Assembly (NCBI GenBank): GCA_003586115.2
Contig: QVOM02000073.1
Coordinates: 39,048,876 to 39,112,875, forward strand
Reading direction: 5' to 3'
Origin: Salvator merianae
Lineage: Eukaryota > Chordata > Lepidosauria > Squamata > Teiidae
DNA: 64,000 bases
Under the pieces are notes generated by a model. The model had not been told where the DNA came from. It did no database searches and worked only from the letters and a program-made list of their open reading frames with translations. The translations under genes and the position numbers were made by a program. This document shows positions 12,201-23,569 of this stretch, piece by piece; position 1 is the stretch's first letter, and the number at the start of each line of letters is the position of its first letter.

Positions 12201-12450
12201 ATAATAAATAATCCAGTAATAAAGAGAATAAGGACAAGATCATTAATCACATTGAAATAATTTATTCAGTATGTAAATATATATATAAAATACTTCTGGA
12301 TAGCATATCTGCAGTATACAAGGAGCTAAAATCTACATGGGAGGACAATTTAAAAGAAAAAAACAATGGATGAGGAGTGGAATAAATTTATAAAACAAAG
12401 ATTATATTGTGTACCTCAGCTAGGATTACGAAAACATGTTAAATACATGT
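9250..12450 (+). pseudogene. Decayed L1 LINE, ORF2 endonuclease to C-terminus
   Basis: The plus strand is A-rich and reads as L1 ORF2 with many stops. Landmarks in order are an endonuclease start (LSLMVNGLTSSVKR) near 9490, GDMNVR near 9845, IDYFLMNKA near 10018, WISDHT near 10085, and the reverse transcriptase block NGIKQGCP with FALAIEPFAEKIR near 10980-11050. The catalytic FADD region reads STDT near 11100, so the active site is lost. The C-terminal part continues to about 12450. Clean ends and a target duplication were not found. Confidence 0.75.
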
Positions 12451-13454
12451 GGTAAAATCCTTACCCTTTGAATATAGGCATAGAGATATGTTGAACAGGG
12501 AAGAACTTGTTCTGCTGCACAGTATCCTGGAATCCACTTTCTCCAGCAGACATACGAGGCATCTCTTTAGTAATTTAGTGTTGCTTTGTAACATTATTAA
12601 GCAGGAACCTTTTTTCTATTTTCAGTAGCACTTGGTATTCTATAAGTTCAATGCTTCTGACTTTCAAATAGAGTATAAATAATAATTTGACCAACCCGCA
12701 AAAAAGATGATAAATTGGGGCAGTAGAGGACTTGGATCATTGTAATAACTGATATTCCTATGAAGGGCTGTTTCTGTGGTAGTCTTGGTCCATCTAAAAC
12801 ATAAAATTAGTGGGATTCCTGGAGTGAAAGTAAAGGCAGCTGCCTTCTTGGCTTGCTTTTCATTCATGAAGTCTGGACAAATATTTACATATAAAATGAG
12901 GTATCTACCAAATATGCACATTCTGTGCTAGCTTTGTTTTTCAAAATTGGAAGAACCAAAATTAACTTTCAATGCACAATTAAAGTTTTGCAGGAGTCTA
13001 GAATGGGGGTGACATCCAAGTGTGGTGCCCAATGAGCCATTATTATTCTAGTGCTCTGACTGTGGCTTTGTGATTCAGAGGGCTCGTTATGCTTCCAGCC
13101 CACTGCACAGCATCAAGTTTCCTTCCTCCCTTTCTCTGGGAAAGAGAACAATTATGTTCCACAAGTTTCTGCTGTAACAAGTAATAAACTACCATGACAA
13201 CCAGGAGCTGGGGTGAAATACATGAAAGATCTGCACATAGCTGCCATTTTGGAAATTAAAGATACACCGATTGGGAAGCAAAACAATAACTTCTTCTTTT
13301 GTCTCTCTCAAAAATAGCAACCACAATAATCTAACTAGATGTAAGCGTAAGGAAAGCTAGCACTACCAACTAAAATGCATAATGATACTACCCATGCTGC
13401 TATCATGTGCTGAAATAGCTTAACTGAGAACCATGTCTTGCTATGTAAATGATT
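12451..13454. other. No recognised feature
   Basis: Unique-looking DNA without a convincing gene, repeat family or terminal inverted repeats. Confidence 0.4.
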
Positions 13455-13915
13455 TTTTTTAAAAAATATTTATTTATTTATTTATTTACATTTTTATCCT
13501 GCCCTATACCCGAATATCTCAGGGCAGCTTACAACAATCAAAACAACAACAGCAAAAACATAAAAGGCATGCAATAAAACAGTAGCCTGAAAGTAGGGAG
13601 GGAAAGCTTGTACCTTTAGTCAAAGGCAAGGGTAAACAGGTGTGTCTTTATTGCTCTCCTAAAGCTGTAAAGTGAAGAAGCTTAATGCACCTCAGGCAGA
13701 AGAATGTTCCACAGTCTGGGGGTCACCACTGAAAAGGCCCTATCCCGGGTGCCCACCCCTTTAGCTATTGAAGGTGGTGGTACAACCAGGAGGGCTTCAT
13801 CTGCACATCTTAAGGTACAGCCAGGTTGATATGGGAGAAAACACTCCTTTAGGAATTTGGGGCCCAAGTTATTTAGGGCCTTATAGGTTAAGGTTAACAC
13901 ACTGAATTGGGTTTG
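13455..13915 (-). mobile_element. L2-like LINE 3' fragment
   Basis: On the minus strand, codons 13900-13682 read the ORF2 C-terminus (LTYKALNNLGPKFLKEC, RDRAFSVVTPRLWN). A 3' UTR and an ATAAATAAATA tail near 13470 follow. It is closely related to the copy at 27330-28617. It is 5' truncated at 13915, next to a TG microsatellite. Confidence 0.8.
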
Positions 13916-13922
13916 TTATGTA

Positions 13923-13961
<39 letters not shown>

Positions 13962-13972
13962 AAGTGTGTAGA
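13916..13972. repeat. (TG)n microsatellite
   Basis: A run of TG dinucleotides with a core of about 29 bp at 13929-13957 and interrupted TATG/TAAG edges. Confidence 0.9.
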
Positions 13973-14636
13973 CGTGCCTGTGTGGGGTAAGATTTTATCC
14001 CCCCCCCATGTTACTTCCCACCAAATCAACCTACCCGTAATCCAGGTTAAAGTACTGTGAGGAACTTCAGAATGGAGAACTTGTCTCTTCCCACTGCATG
14101 GATGTATGGAGAATGGGAAGGAAGCCATTTTAAGGGCTCTGGGCCCTGCCAGGACTTTCAGGGATGGACCAACAAAATGGAGGTCAGACATTTTCGCTCC
14201 ATCGCTGCAAATCCTGGCAAGGTTCTCATTGCTATAAGCAGAAGTTCCATTCTCAGCAGCATTCTGGGGCCACAACAGGAAATATGTGTTTACCTACTGC
14301 TTTTGTTGCCCCTGTGGCAACTGAGAACCTCCCACCCCAGATCCCACCCTTACAGGGGACCACGTGGATGTGGGTAGATTAGAATCAATGGACACAGTTA
14401 TCTGGCTTTATTTTAAACTTTTGTGATAAATGTTGGAAAGACCATCTACTTCTGCCTCAGTTGTCTGTATGCAGTAAGGGAAGGAGAGATTCATTCTTTA
14501 ACACTATTCTAAATTGGTCTAATTTTCTGCTTTTGCTGTACTATGCAGAGAGTCTGGGGCAAAAAACTATCGTAATCTTAAGAAAAATGGAGATGCCCAT
14601 GCCGGGCAATTAGTGTCTTAGTGAAATCTGAATTGA
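13973..14636. other. No recognised feature
   Basis: No gene or repeat family recognised. Overlapping frames of 72-119 codons on both strands lack recognisable domains. Confidence 0.4.
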
Positions 14637-15089
14637 AGAGCCTTTCCGCATGTTCCTCCATGGAATGCTTGCAAGCAAACATTCCATGGTGGAACAGACC
14701 TCACAGCACAGCAACCATTACCACTGCCAGGGCTGGAACATCCCAGCAATGGGTTGCCAGCATTCACAGTACAAATGTTCATGGCCAGTGCCATGACAGC
14801 CACTTCCAGCCACTGCCATGGCAACTGGGAACACAGCATGACTGCATAGCTGCACCCATGCCACACTGTGCAGTGCAGTGTTTGTGCCCAGAAGAAGGTG
14901 TGAATGCTGCATACCCGGAGCAGTCCAGCTGCTCCTGGTACAGCTGTGGAGCAGAATTCTGTGCTCCACAGCAAATAGCAACCGGGAGCAGCAGTAGCCC
15001 ACTCATGATCATGAGGGCCTCCACCATGTGCGGACACATTTCACTAGTGAGCATGTGCATGCTTACTAGTGAAAAGTGCAAACAAGCTC
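14637..15089. mobile_element. Probable Harbinger-like non-autonomous element
   Basis: The left end GAGCCTTTCCGCATG and right end AAGTGCAAACAAGCTC are diverged forms of the GGGCCTGTTYGCACTT ends seen at 5968 and 21712. Internal inverted segments occur, including a palindrome near 15040-15072 around GTGAGCATGTGCATGC. The flanks are GAA and AAA, so the duplication is imperfect. Frames of 94-162 codons are composition artefacts. Confidence 0.5.
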
Positions 15090-15194
15090 AAAATCAAAAC
15101 TCATTCTAACTTCACATAATGTGATTCAGGTTGATGTCTGAAGGCAGTGATAGGTACCGGAATGATGACACCTGTTCTGTATTGTTCTCTACAT

Positions 15195-15520
15195 GAAAGC
15201 AGCTGAGGGAAGTCACTTAGAGATTGCCTTGTGGTGTCATCAATACGTAGATGACAGACACCTTTAAGTCTTCTTTTCATCAGTCCCAGGTCCTTTCTGT
15301 CCTGGTCCTTATTCTTGGGCCTGCCATACTCTGTATGAGCATGTGGATGGTAGGTCCCTATTCCAAGATATAATCCAGAATATGGGTCCCAAATAAAGCA
15401 GTAGATATCCTAAATCTGTACTTGCTTGTGGTGTTGGATGGGAAGAGGGTCAATAAATTGAATCTGGCCAAGACAGAAGTACTGTTGGTCAGTGGCTATA
15501 AGCACCTCAACTTTTTTGTG
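15195..15520 (+). pseudogene. L2-like LINE reverse transcriptase fragment
   Basis: WCHQYVDDRHL at 15228-15261 matches the L2 active-site block (HQYADDTQLY in the copy at 28124-28609). RVNKLNLAKTEVLL near 15447-15490 matches the following ANKLKLNPDKTEVLC block. The two are separated by a MITE fragment (15289-15385). The remnant has stops and substitutions. Confidence 0.6.
15289..15385. mobile_element. Truncated family-M MITE
   Basis: Begins GGTCCTTTCTGTCCTGG, then TCCTTATTC, and later shows GCATGTGGATGGTAGGTCCC and ATATAATCCAGAAT, matching the 180-bp MITE. The middle and right terminus are missing. Confidence 0.5.
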
Positions 15521-18510
15521 TGCAAGTGCACGGACCATACATTGTGCACGGACCATAAGATACATTGTGGCATATTGTAAAGCTTCTGGAGAGCTCCTGA
15601 GGAGCATCAGCATTACTTTATAAGTAGACTGTTAAATTATGTGCTATTAAAGGTTGCATCCAACTCTTTAGCCCTTTCCAATGACCTGTGATTCTCAATA
15701 AAGCTTTTAAAATATTTTCTAGGTAATTCTTATGCTCTTAAGGGTTTGATTAGAATAACTTTAAGTATTGGGGATGTGCTTAAAAATATTGGCTGTTTTT
15801 GTAGATCTAATTGAATGGTAGAAAGGTTTCTGTGCTTTCACTAATTCACTCATTATTTGACTCTATTTGCATTTATGACCTGTTAATAAAAATAGTGCTG
15901 AGAAGCAGACATAAGTATTGCCTTTATACATCTTTCTATGGACTGAGATCCTCGGTAGTTTGGCTGTTTTGAAGTTAACAATGGCTTCTGCGCATACGTA
16001 AAGTAGTAGAAGTCTTACAATACTGTTCTAGGAGGTAAGGGAAGAAGGAAGGATTATTACAATTAATTTGAATCATCCCCAAAGTTGCTTGTGCTTATAG
16101 GTAAGTATTGGCAGCAGCCTTGCCTTACAAATCCCTGTTGTCAAGGCAGGGATCGCAATTAGAACCTGTAACTATGGCAAAATAGCTTCTCTTTCAACCA
16201 TTTTAGTCAATCAGACAGATTGCACTTATGGGACAAATCAGCAAGACACATTGTTTATTTGGGGTATTAAACATGGAGGGGAGTTTATTATCCGGCATTT
16301 TCTACCAGAACGTCAGCAGTGAGGTACATTGTACTTTAGTGATGGATGGCATATTAATTAGGTTGCCCGAACAATGTGATTAATTCATCAGTGATCTATT
16401 TTTTTTGTTTTGTTTTAGGGGAACAGCAGTTACATAAAAATAGTTAAATTTCATTTAATAGGCTTCAGAATTCTCTGACTAATCTACAAGAATCATGATT
16501 GGGTAGCAACTTGGTGTTGAAAAGCAGAAAACAAAAAAACAGATCTGCCACTATATTTGAAATAAATAACTTATATTAATATTTTCTGAACTGAATTATT
16601 TTTAGGATAAGACAGTGTAGTTCATGGACTGGTCACAATGAGGATATTTTCCTATTTGTATGTCATTTAAAATACAAAGAAATCCATATTTTATGGCTTT
16701 ACATCATAATATAAAAGATTGTAGAAGTTAGATTCCCACATCTAAAAATTAAAACACAAAAAATATGTTTTCAAAAAAGATATCGTTTTAACAAGAAATT
16801 TTATTTCATTAAGCAAGGATTTTTGAGTACTAAAGAGCTTTTGGGCACTGGATACGTGGGAGTGTGAATCTGAGTTGAAGTAACAATGGCAGAATCCACA
16901 CAGGGCAGCTGACCAAGGTTAGCAGCCTCCCAGGAAATGCCTCATCTGCATCGCACACTTGTCTACTGGGAGATCATGCCTCCCATGGAAATGCTGTGTA
17001 CGCATGGGACATGGTGTTGGAGTGACCCTGGAAAGAAAATGGTAGTGGAGCCTACTCCAAGAGGAGACTGCTTTGAAGCAGTCCTCCTGGGAGTTGACCA
17101 ACCCGGACACCTGTGTCTGGGTAGCAGCAAGTGGCTGGTTTGGTCTACCAGGCTTGTGAAATTGGTGCCAGTTTGCCAGACTCCTGGAAACGACCCTGGA
17201 TGTATGCTGTTTCTGGGTGCCCAACTAAAAGACCCCTGGCCAGAAACATTGGAGCTGGGAACTTTTGTTGCCAGCCAGGCTGGGGCACTGCAATGGAGAT
17301 GAACCTTGTTCTGCACTGCCAGTAGCCCCTCAATCCAGCCCCTCAATCGCTTAATCCAGCCCATAGTCAGTCCTGCAGGGCACATACATGCCATGTGAAA
17401 GGAACACTGAATACTAATATATGGCAATATTTCACAGGAATTAATAAATAATCCATGTCTTGACCTTTTGGTTTATTCTAATTTCTACAGATAGGCATGT
17501 GAAGGACCACTCTGTCATAGGTCCTTTCAGCAGAACACTTGGGAGAATTGCCCCAAAGAGATTTATGACCAATTTTTTTAATTACCAGTTTCCAGTTAAT
17601 TCAACAGAGAATGATACACAGAAAATAAATGGTGTGTTCAGAGGAGAAGTACATAAAGCCACCCAGATCCCTTAGTGGAAACAGTAAGTTCATGTTCATT
17701 AATGACCTGACATTTTGGCTTGCGTAAAGTTTCTGCAGGCTTCTACAGGCAGGTTCCAACTGGGTTTCACTGGAGGAGTGAAACAAAGCCTCAAGCATTT
17801 GTCCAAAGCTGTTTTACCTACGTGTGAGCTTGCATGGTTGCTATGCCATCCAACCCTGAAATGCTCTGGATCGGGATGCTCCCATAGTATTCAATGTTCA
17901 AAAGGTGCAAATTATTCTAGGAGGCCTGTGAGTACATGGAGAATGAAGCACACAAAGCAAGACCAGGAACTGCAATCATAAATGTTATTCTTGTGCAGGC
18001 TGATGAGCATACTTGGAGTTGCTGAACTTAGCAGAACAATTACACTGTGTGAAGTAGCTTCAAAAGTTAACATTAGTGTTTGTACCATTATCTACCTGAA
18101 ATTCAAGAACTTCTGTTCACCTTGGATGCCCAAGTAGATGTCTCCAGATTCAAAGGCACAGTAATTTCAAATTTCAATGGTTCTGAATCAACAATATCAG
18201 AAGAAAGGGTATGACTTTTTCAATTGCATTGTAACAATTGATGAAAACAACTTTGTGTACAGTGTATATATACAACTTCACCTCAACCCTGCAAAGAATT
18301 CAAGACTCTAGCAAGCAAACGAATGGCAGTCCTGGGATGGTGTTAATATCAATTGAAGGATTTTTTTTTTTTCAAAAATAGAAAACAAACTTCCACAATG
18401 CTGAAACAAGTACATTCTGAGGGAGGAAGGGATGTTATTATTCTATTCCTAATTGTACTATTGAAACAGATAAGGTATGGGCCAAATTTGAACACCACTC
18501 CTGTATCAAA
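15521..18510. other. No recognised feature
   Basis: Three kilobases of AT-rich DNA with no gene, SINE or clear terminal inverted repeats. A short direct duplication around TGCACGGACCATA lies at about 15528-15575. Frames at 16919-17427 on both strands have no recognisable domain. Confidence 0.35.
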
Positions 18511-18656
18511 TCTGCATCCAGACATCACTTACTTATTCTGCTATACTTGGATATTTCAGAATAAAGCAGTCCCAGGAGTGTTTTATTCAGATTATCCATG
18601 CTTTATTCTGTAATATCTAAATATAGTGGAATAAGTAAGTGACATCTGGATACGGT
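18511..18656. mobile_element. Palindromic MITE (family P)
   Basis: Left arm CATCCAGACATCACTTACTT is repeated inverted as AAGTAAGTGACATCTGGATA at 18633-18652, and the interior is also inverted. Length is about 145 bp. No clean target duplication was found, so the superfamily is unassigned. A partial relative lies at 61882. Confidence 0.65.
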
Positions 18657-20778
18657 CTTATGAGATGTACTGAGCAAAATGTTTTCAAGATAAGCAGGAA
18701 AAGCAGAAGAGAGAGGAGCAGAGTAAATTAAGATCCAGAACAGAGTTAGAGGTAGTCTAAGGAGGTGGATCTATGCTCCTCTCACCATGCCATGCAGGAT
18801 CTCACTACCTGGTGACTTGTCCTTTTGGGTTTGCCAACCCATGTGGCAGGGCCATGTGCAAGGCAGAAGAAAGCCCCTACAAGTCTGTAATAAGCATGGC
18901 CCTGCCATCTAAGCCTTAGAGAAACCTGGGTCACTGAGGTTACAGCAGTTACATCCAGGTAAGGGCCACACTTAGTTCCAAGGAAGGGGGTAAAAGTTCA
19001 CTAGTGTATCTATACACATACGAGGGAGCAGTCGGACTGTAAAATGCATGTTTTTGAGGAGAAGGCAGAGATCAAAGCCAAAGGTGAGAAGACTGCAAAA
19101 CAAATGGCTGTGTTGTACCTGTCTGGCACAGTGGGTGGGCACAAATGTCTGCAAATCAACCATAAAGCAGTGCCACTGGCTGCACCCAATCAACTGACAG
19201 TGCTGGCTTGAATGGCCTCCTCGGAGACCTGTTCTGGGTCATCCTCTCCGTCAAGCCAGCTAGAATGAGGCACATGTGAACACAGTTAATTAGGCCACTT
19301 TTTTGGGTGAGAATCTTCACACATAGTGAATGGTATATGATGAAACAAATCAATGATTCAGAATGAAGGGTCTTTCTGCACTTATCTTAATTCTGGATTA
19401 TGGTCCCCCATAGTTCTCTGTCTCTTTTGTCCACATGTTGGTGTAGATTAGAGAGGCTGTTCCCCCTGCTAGTATGCTCCATTGGGTCCAGATGAAGCGT
19501 AATCCATATCAGGAGTCTCCTGAACTGGATCATTGGTAGCCCATGACATCGAGGACTATCAGTGTACTAGTGTGGGTCAGTCCAGATCACACAGGCACGC
19601 AGAAGGCACACGTCTTCATTTTCTGAATTGCCAGGCATACTGAATTACCAAAGTGTGCTACCAAAATGGGTCCCCCAGGAGCTCCAAGGCTAGAAACCTT
19701 CATTCCTTAATTGGGTATACCAGATATCTGAATTAAGGCCTTAATCCACAGCTAGGAGCGATTGGGAGCACCATTATGCTTCTCCCAGCCACTCAGGCCT
19801 CTGCAAGGTGCAAATACACTTTGCTAGCTAGCACAAAATTTGAAAAGTTCCCTTGTTTTTCTGAAATAGCAACATTACTTTCCATGTCTGGAGGTTGCTC
19901 CCAGAATTCTTCCTGTTGAAAAAATTCATTGCACAAGTACAAGGGTGAAACTTGGATGAAAATACCTGCTGTGCAAGCGTGAAGGCATGCACTAGTGCAG
20001 TTCTTGTTATTTTTTCCATTAAAGCATCATGGGAGAAAGTGCCAGAATGGTAAGGTCCCAGGCTTGTCCTGGGATATCATCCTGCCATCTGTCAGGGACT
20101 GTGAGAGGCAATTGTGGGATCTAAACACAATACTGCATTTTCCTCTTGCTGTCTGGAAGCAGCTAAAGAGATATCCCTTTCCCATCTGGTTTGCATGCAT
20201 CTCTAGCAGGACTCAACACTCTTCAAGCTTAGGACTTGAGAAAGAACTCTTGGAAGGGCTTCTGTAGCTTGAAAGGCCAATAAACTGAGTACCTTCACTA
20301 TTAGCATGGGGGAAATTGTGGTGTACAATTCAAACATCTCAATGCAATATCACTTGAAAAATGAACATACAGCAGTGCTGGTTGCAGAAGATGCTGGGAA
20401 AGCAAAGAAAAGAACCTTCCAACTTAATCCAGCCCTGTAATGCTAGTGTTGAATGGCAAGTCACCGTAAAGAGGTGGGCAGCATCTGAAGTGATGTCCAG
20501 TTGCATTGGCTAAACAATTGCTTTGGATGACCAGCAGTTACAGGTGATGGAGAACGTGGGTTTTCAGAAATTGCTGCACTTCTTATTCCTTGTTGCAACC
20601 CCCTTGCCTGTGACTCGTCTTTATGATGCAGGTCATATCCTTTAGCAGCGTCTTACACATGTGAAATCTCAGATGGCCACAGGAGACAGCAGCAGCATTT
20701 ATTTTGCCAGTGATGTCTGTGGCTATTCATGCCTCTTGACTGAGGGTGATTGCATCCACACACAGATCAAAAACAGTT
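18657..20778. other. Mostly unrecognised; possible MITE remnant at 19377-19800
   Basis: At 19377 the sequence GGGTCTTTCTGCACTTA resembles a family-M or Harbinger-like end. The segment near 19660-19710 (GGGTCCCCCAGGAGCTCC) resembles 34672-34730 in the element at 34231. The right end was not found. The rest shows no gene or repeat. Confidence 0.35.
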
Positions 20779-20908
20779 TTGAGGTGGTAGCATGCAGACG
20801 CAAGTGTCCTCTAATCCACATTAAAGGCCAGAGAATGTATTTTTGAAGTACATTTTCTGGCCTTTAATGTGAATTAAAGCACCAGCATATGTATGTTCCC
20901 ACCTCTAA
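20779..20908. mobile_element. Palindromic MITE-like hairpin element
   Basis: Two arms centred near 20844 are inverted copies; the inner ~25 bp (CACATTAAAGGCCAGA and its inverse) are nearly perfect. The outer parts (GAGGTGG at the left, CCACCTC at the right) are diverged. No target duplication could be defined. Confidence 0.55.
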
Positions 20909-21708
20909 GTTGATTTTGAGCCACTTCTTTTAATTTCCCCCATTGTGGGTGCAGCTGGTGAATAAACCAAAACTCAATCCGGAAAACATGTGAGTACTGT
21001 TGGTTGGTAACTCGTCTGCTTAGGTGAGTGGTATTTGATCTAGCCTAGAGAGACTGCACTACCCCAGTTTGAACACATCACACCAGGGGAGGGCCAATGA
21101 AAATCCTGTTTCTGGGATCCAGACCAAAGTTTCTCATCCCATACTCTTAACTCGATCTTAGCCAAAGGGCTGGCACAGGAGGCCTGCTCTGTCATCCCCC
21201 CAGGAAATGGAGTAAAGTGGTTGGTCACAAGGAAAAATACTTTCTCAGTGGTGGCACCCTGGATCCAGAACAGAACAGAAAGGATTGCCCTTGCCATCAA
21301 GATGAGCTTACAGACACCAGATGAAGACCTTTTATTCACCCATGCATTTAAAGAAAATTTGTCTTGATGGCAGTGTTTTGAAATCTCTTCTAACCTACTA
21401 TTTCTAATATTATCATTTGTGCATTTAGCAGTGGATCAGAATGGTGTGCTCCAGTCTGGGATAGGTAATCCATCCCAGGCTGTGACAGATTGCTCCTGGT
21501 GTGGAACAAGGCCATCCTTATTGGGATAGCTTGTTAAGCTCCACACTGGTTCTGAAGCTTGTGCCACTTTCCCAAGCATCTAGTAACTGAAACTATCACT
21601 TCACTTAGACTATTGATAATTGCCTATCAGGTATTATTTTTCTCAATCTCAAAAAGAATAGGTTAAAAAAGCAAAGGAAAACAAGTAAAAAACATACCCT
21701 GCAAACTC
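20909..21708. other. No recognised feature
   Basis: No gene, repeat family or inverted repeat recognised. Confidence 0.4.
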
Positions 21709-21711
21709 ATT

Positions 21712-22045
21712 GGGCCTGTTCGCTCTTCGTCCTCGCTTACAAAGTACGCTTCGAAGTGGGCAGGCGTCTTTGTAGCGAGGAACGGCGCATGTGGAAACCG
21801 GCTACATCCGCCGACGTCAGAGCGACGGACAGGAAGCGCGAGATGAAGGGAGTGCGAAAGCACCATCCCCGATCTTCGCTTGATTGTACAGGTCGGAATC
21901 AAGACAAGTAATTACTTGTCTTGCCTTACCCAACATCAGGTTTGGATCGGGAGAAGCGTGGTTTGGATCAGGTGAGGCATGTACCCGCAGGAGTGCGAAA
22001 GCTCCGTTCCAGCGAACGGAGTACTGCTGTAGTGCGAACAGGCCC
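21712..22045. mobile_element. CpG-rich Harbinger-like MITE (H2)
   Basis: Ends GGGCCTGTTCGCTCTTCG and AGTGCGAACAGGCCC are flanked by ATT at 21709-21711 and 22046-22048. The right ~200 bp closely matches the right ends of the longer elements at 32660-33237 and 55652-56219 (GTGCGAAAGCTCCGTTCCAG block). This copy looks like an internally deleted derivative of that family. Confidence 0.8.
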
Positions 22046-22446
22046 ATTATGTCCTTGTTTTTTTTTAAAAAAATGTTAGAAGTCAACCATAAGGATTCAT
22101 CTTTCTAGAACAAATATTCAATGAGTGTTTCTGGAAATGGCCTGATGGCACACAAAACATCCAATTTGCTGAAATTAAGCAACTGGGACTGATTGTGAAT
22201 GCCGTATCGTCATGAATTCTTTGATGAAACAAAAGTGGAGTAGAAATATGTACAAAAGAGCTAAATTGCAACGTTCAATGGAATAGGGGTCTCATTTTCA
22301 TTTTAATAACTTTCTTGCCATCAAGTGAAAAACACTGAACTCTGCGGCACACTTTCCACGCAGACTGTTTGGGTAGGGAATAAAAAGAATTATAGATGCA
22401 TTATTGGTTTAATGACCACAGGATTCAACATGTTGTATACTATAGG

Positions 22447-22643
22447 CAGCGGTGGCAGCAGCTTTAAGCCCAGGTGTTTGGGCCTTGCAGAACTGCGCCA
22501 TGGCTGTTCGTGGGGCCTCTGGGCTTCCGTACCATCTCAGCCAGTCGCTGAGGCAGTACGGAGGCCCGGAGGCCTCACGAACAGCCATGGCACACTTTGT
22601 GCAGGGCCCAAACACCCGGGTTTAAAGTCGTCAGCTGCCGCTG
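22447..22643. mobile_element. Palindromic hAT-type MITE
   Basis: The 197-bp element starts CAGCGGTGGCAGCAGC and ends GCTGCCGCTG, the CAG...CTG form usual for hAT termini. It is flanked by a perfect 8-bp duplication ACTATAGG at 22439-22446 and 22644-22651. The two halves are inverted copies, including the AGGTGTTTGGGCC / GGGCCCAAACACC segments. Confidence 0.85.
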
Positions 22644-22651
22644 ACTATAGG

Positions 22652-22892
22652 CAAAGCTGTAAAGGCTGGCTGTGAGCAGTTGTGGATGTTCAAGACACTG
22701 AAGGAACGCAACCTGCCTTCTCCCATTAATGCAGAGTGCATCACAGCAATCAACATCTGAGGCAACCACAGTTATAAATCAGCAGAGGGTGAAACATCAA
22801 AGCAAAGATAAAAGTCTGAAAAAAATAAGTGAGAGATTGCAAGACTTCAGATTGTCTGGGTGTGGGGCTGCAGATATTGATAGTGGTACCCA
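22652..22892. other. No recognised feature
   Basis: Short stretch with no recognised gene or repeat. Confidence 0.4.
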
Positions 22893-22917
22893 TTTTTTTT
22901 TTTTTTTTTTTTTTTTT
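22893..22917. repeat. Poly-T run (25 bp)
   Basis: Uninterrupted run of 25 T followed by a G-rich segment. It could be the A-tail of a minus-strand retrosequence, but no body was recognised. Confidence 0.9.
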
Positions 22918-22926
22918 GGAGGGGGG

Positions 22927-23569
22927 TAGTTGCACAAGACAAGAATGGAAAGAAGCAAAAAATATTTTCCTGTATCTGCCCAAAGTTTCAGTGGAATGGG
23001 TAAAGACAGTTACTTCAAGACAAGCCTGTATAGCAATTCTGTCATCATTTCACACTCTGTAAAATTCTATTTCCACCAGAACTTCCTTCAGAGTCCTGGG
23101 GAAATGAAGAAAAAATGGCCTATTTAGCTGATATAGAGTAAAGCAGGCAACATTCAGGATAAAACCAAAGGCAATTTTCCTATGCCCCAAAGCTTTTTAA
23201 AAACTTATTGACTTATTCGATATGGTCCTTTCAGAATTTAAAACATAAAGCTCCCTCTAAAAGGCCTAAGAAAGGCCTGGTTAGCAAGAAATGCACATTA
23301 TCTTTGACACTGGCCATGTATAACCTGTTTACTTCATTCATTTACATTCCCATCATCTATTCTCATCAGCTTACAAAGCTGGCTGCAAACAAGCAAGGTG
23401 AGTATGCTTGTCTGGTAGTAGCACACAAAAGAGTAAGCACAATGTTTAACCTTGTTCTTGATTTCACCCATGAACTTCCAGGATTTTCACATAGCTGTTC
23501 ACATAGCAGATCCTGCCAGTCCCCAAAATGTATTTATTAATTAAAGCTGTCATTCCTTCTATTTTGCCT
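22927..23569. other. No recognised feature
   Basis: No gene or repeat family recognised. Confidence 0.4.

Noticed and set aside
14618..15109. 139-codon minus and 162-codon plus frames
   Set aside because: They overlap each other inside a MITE-like element and show only low-complexity C, H, S and W-rich sequence.
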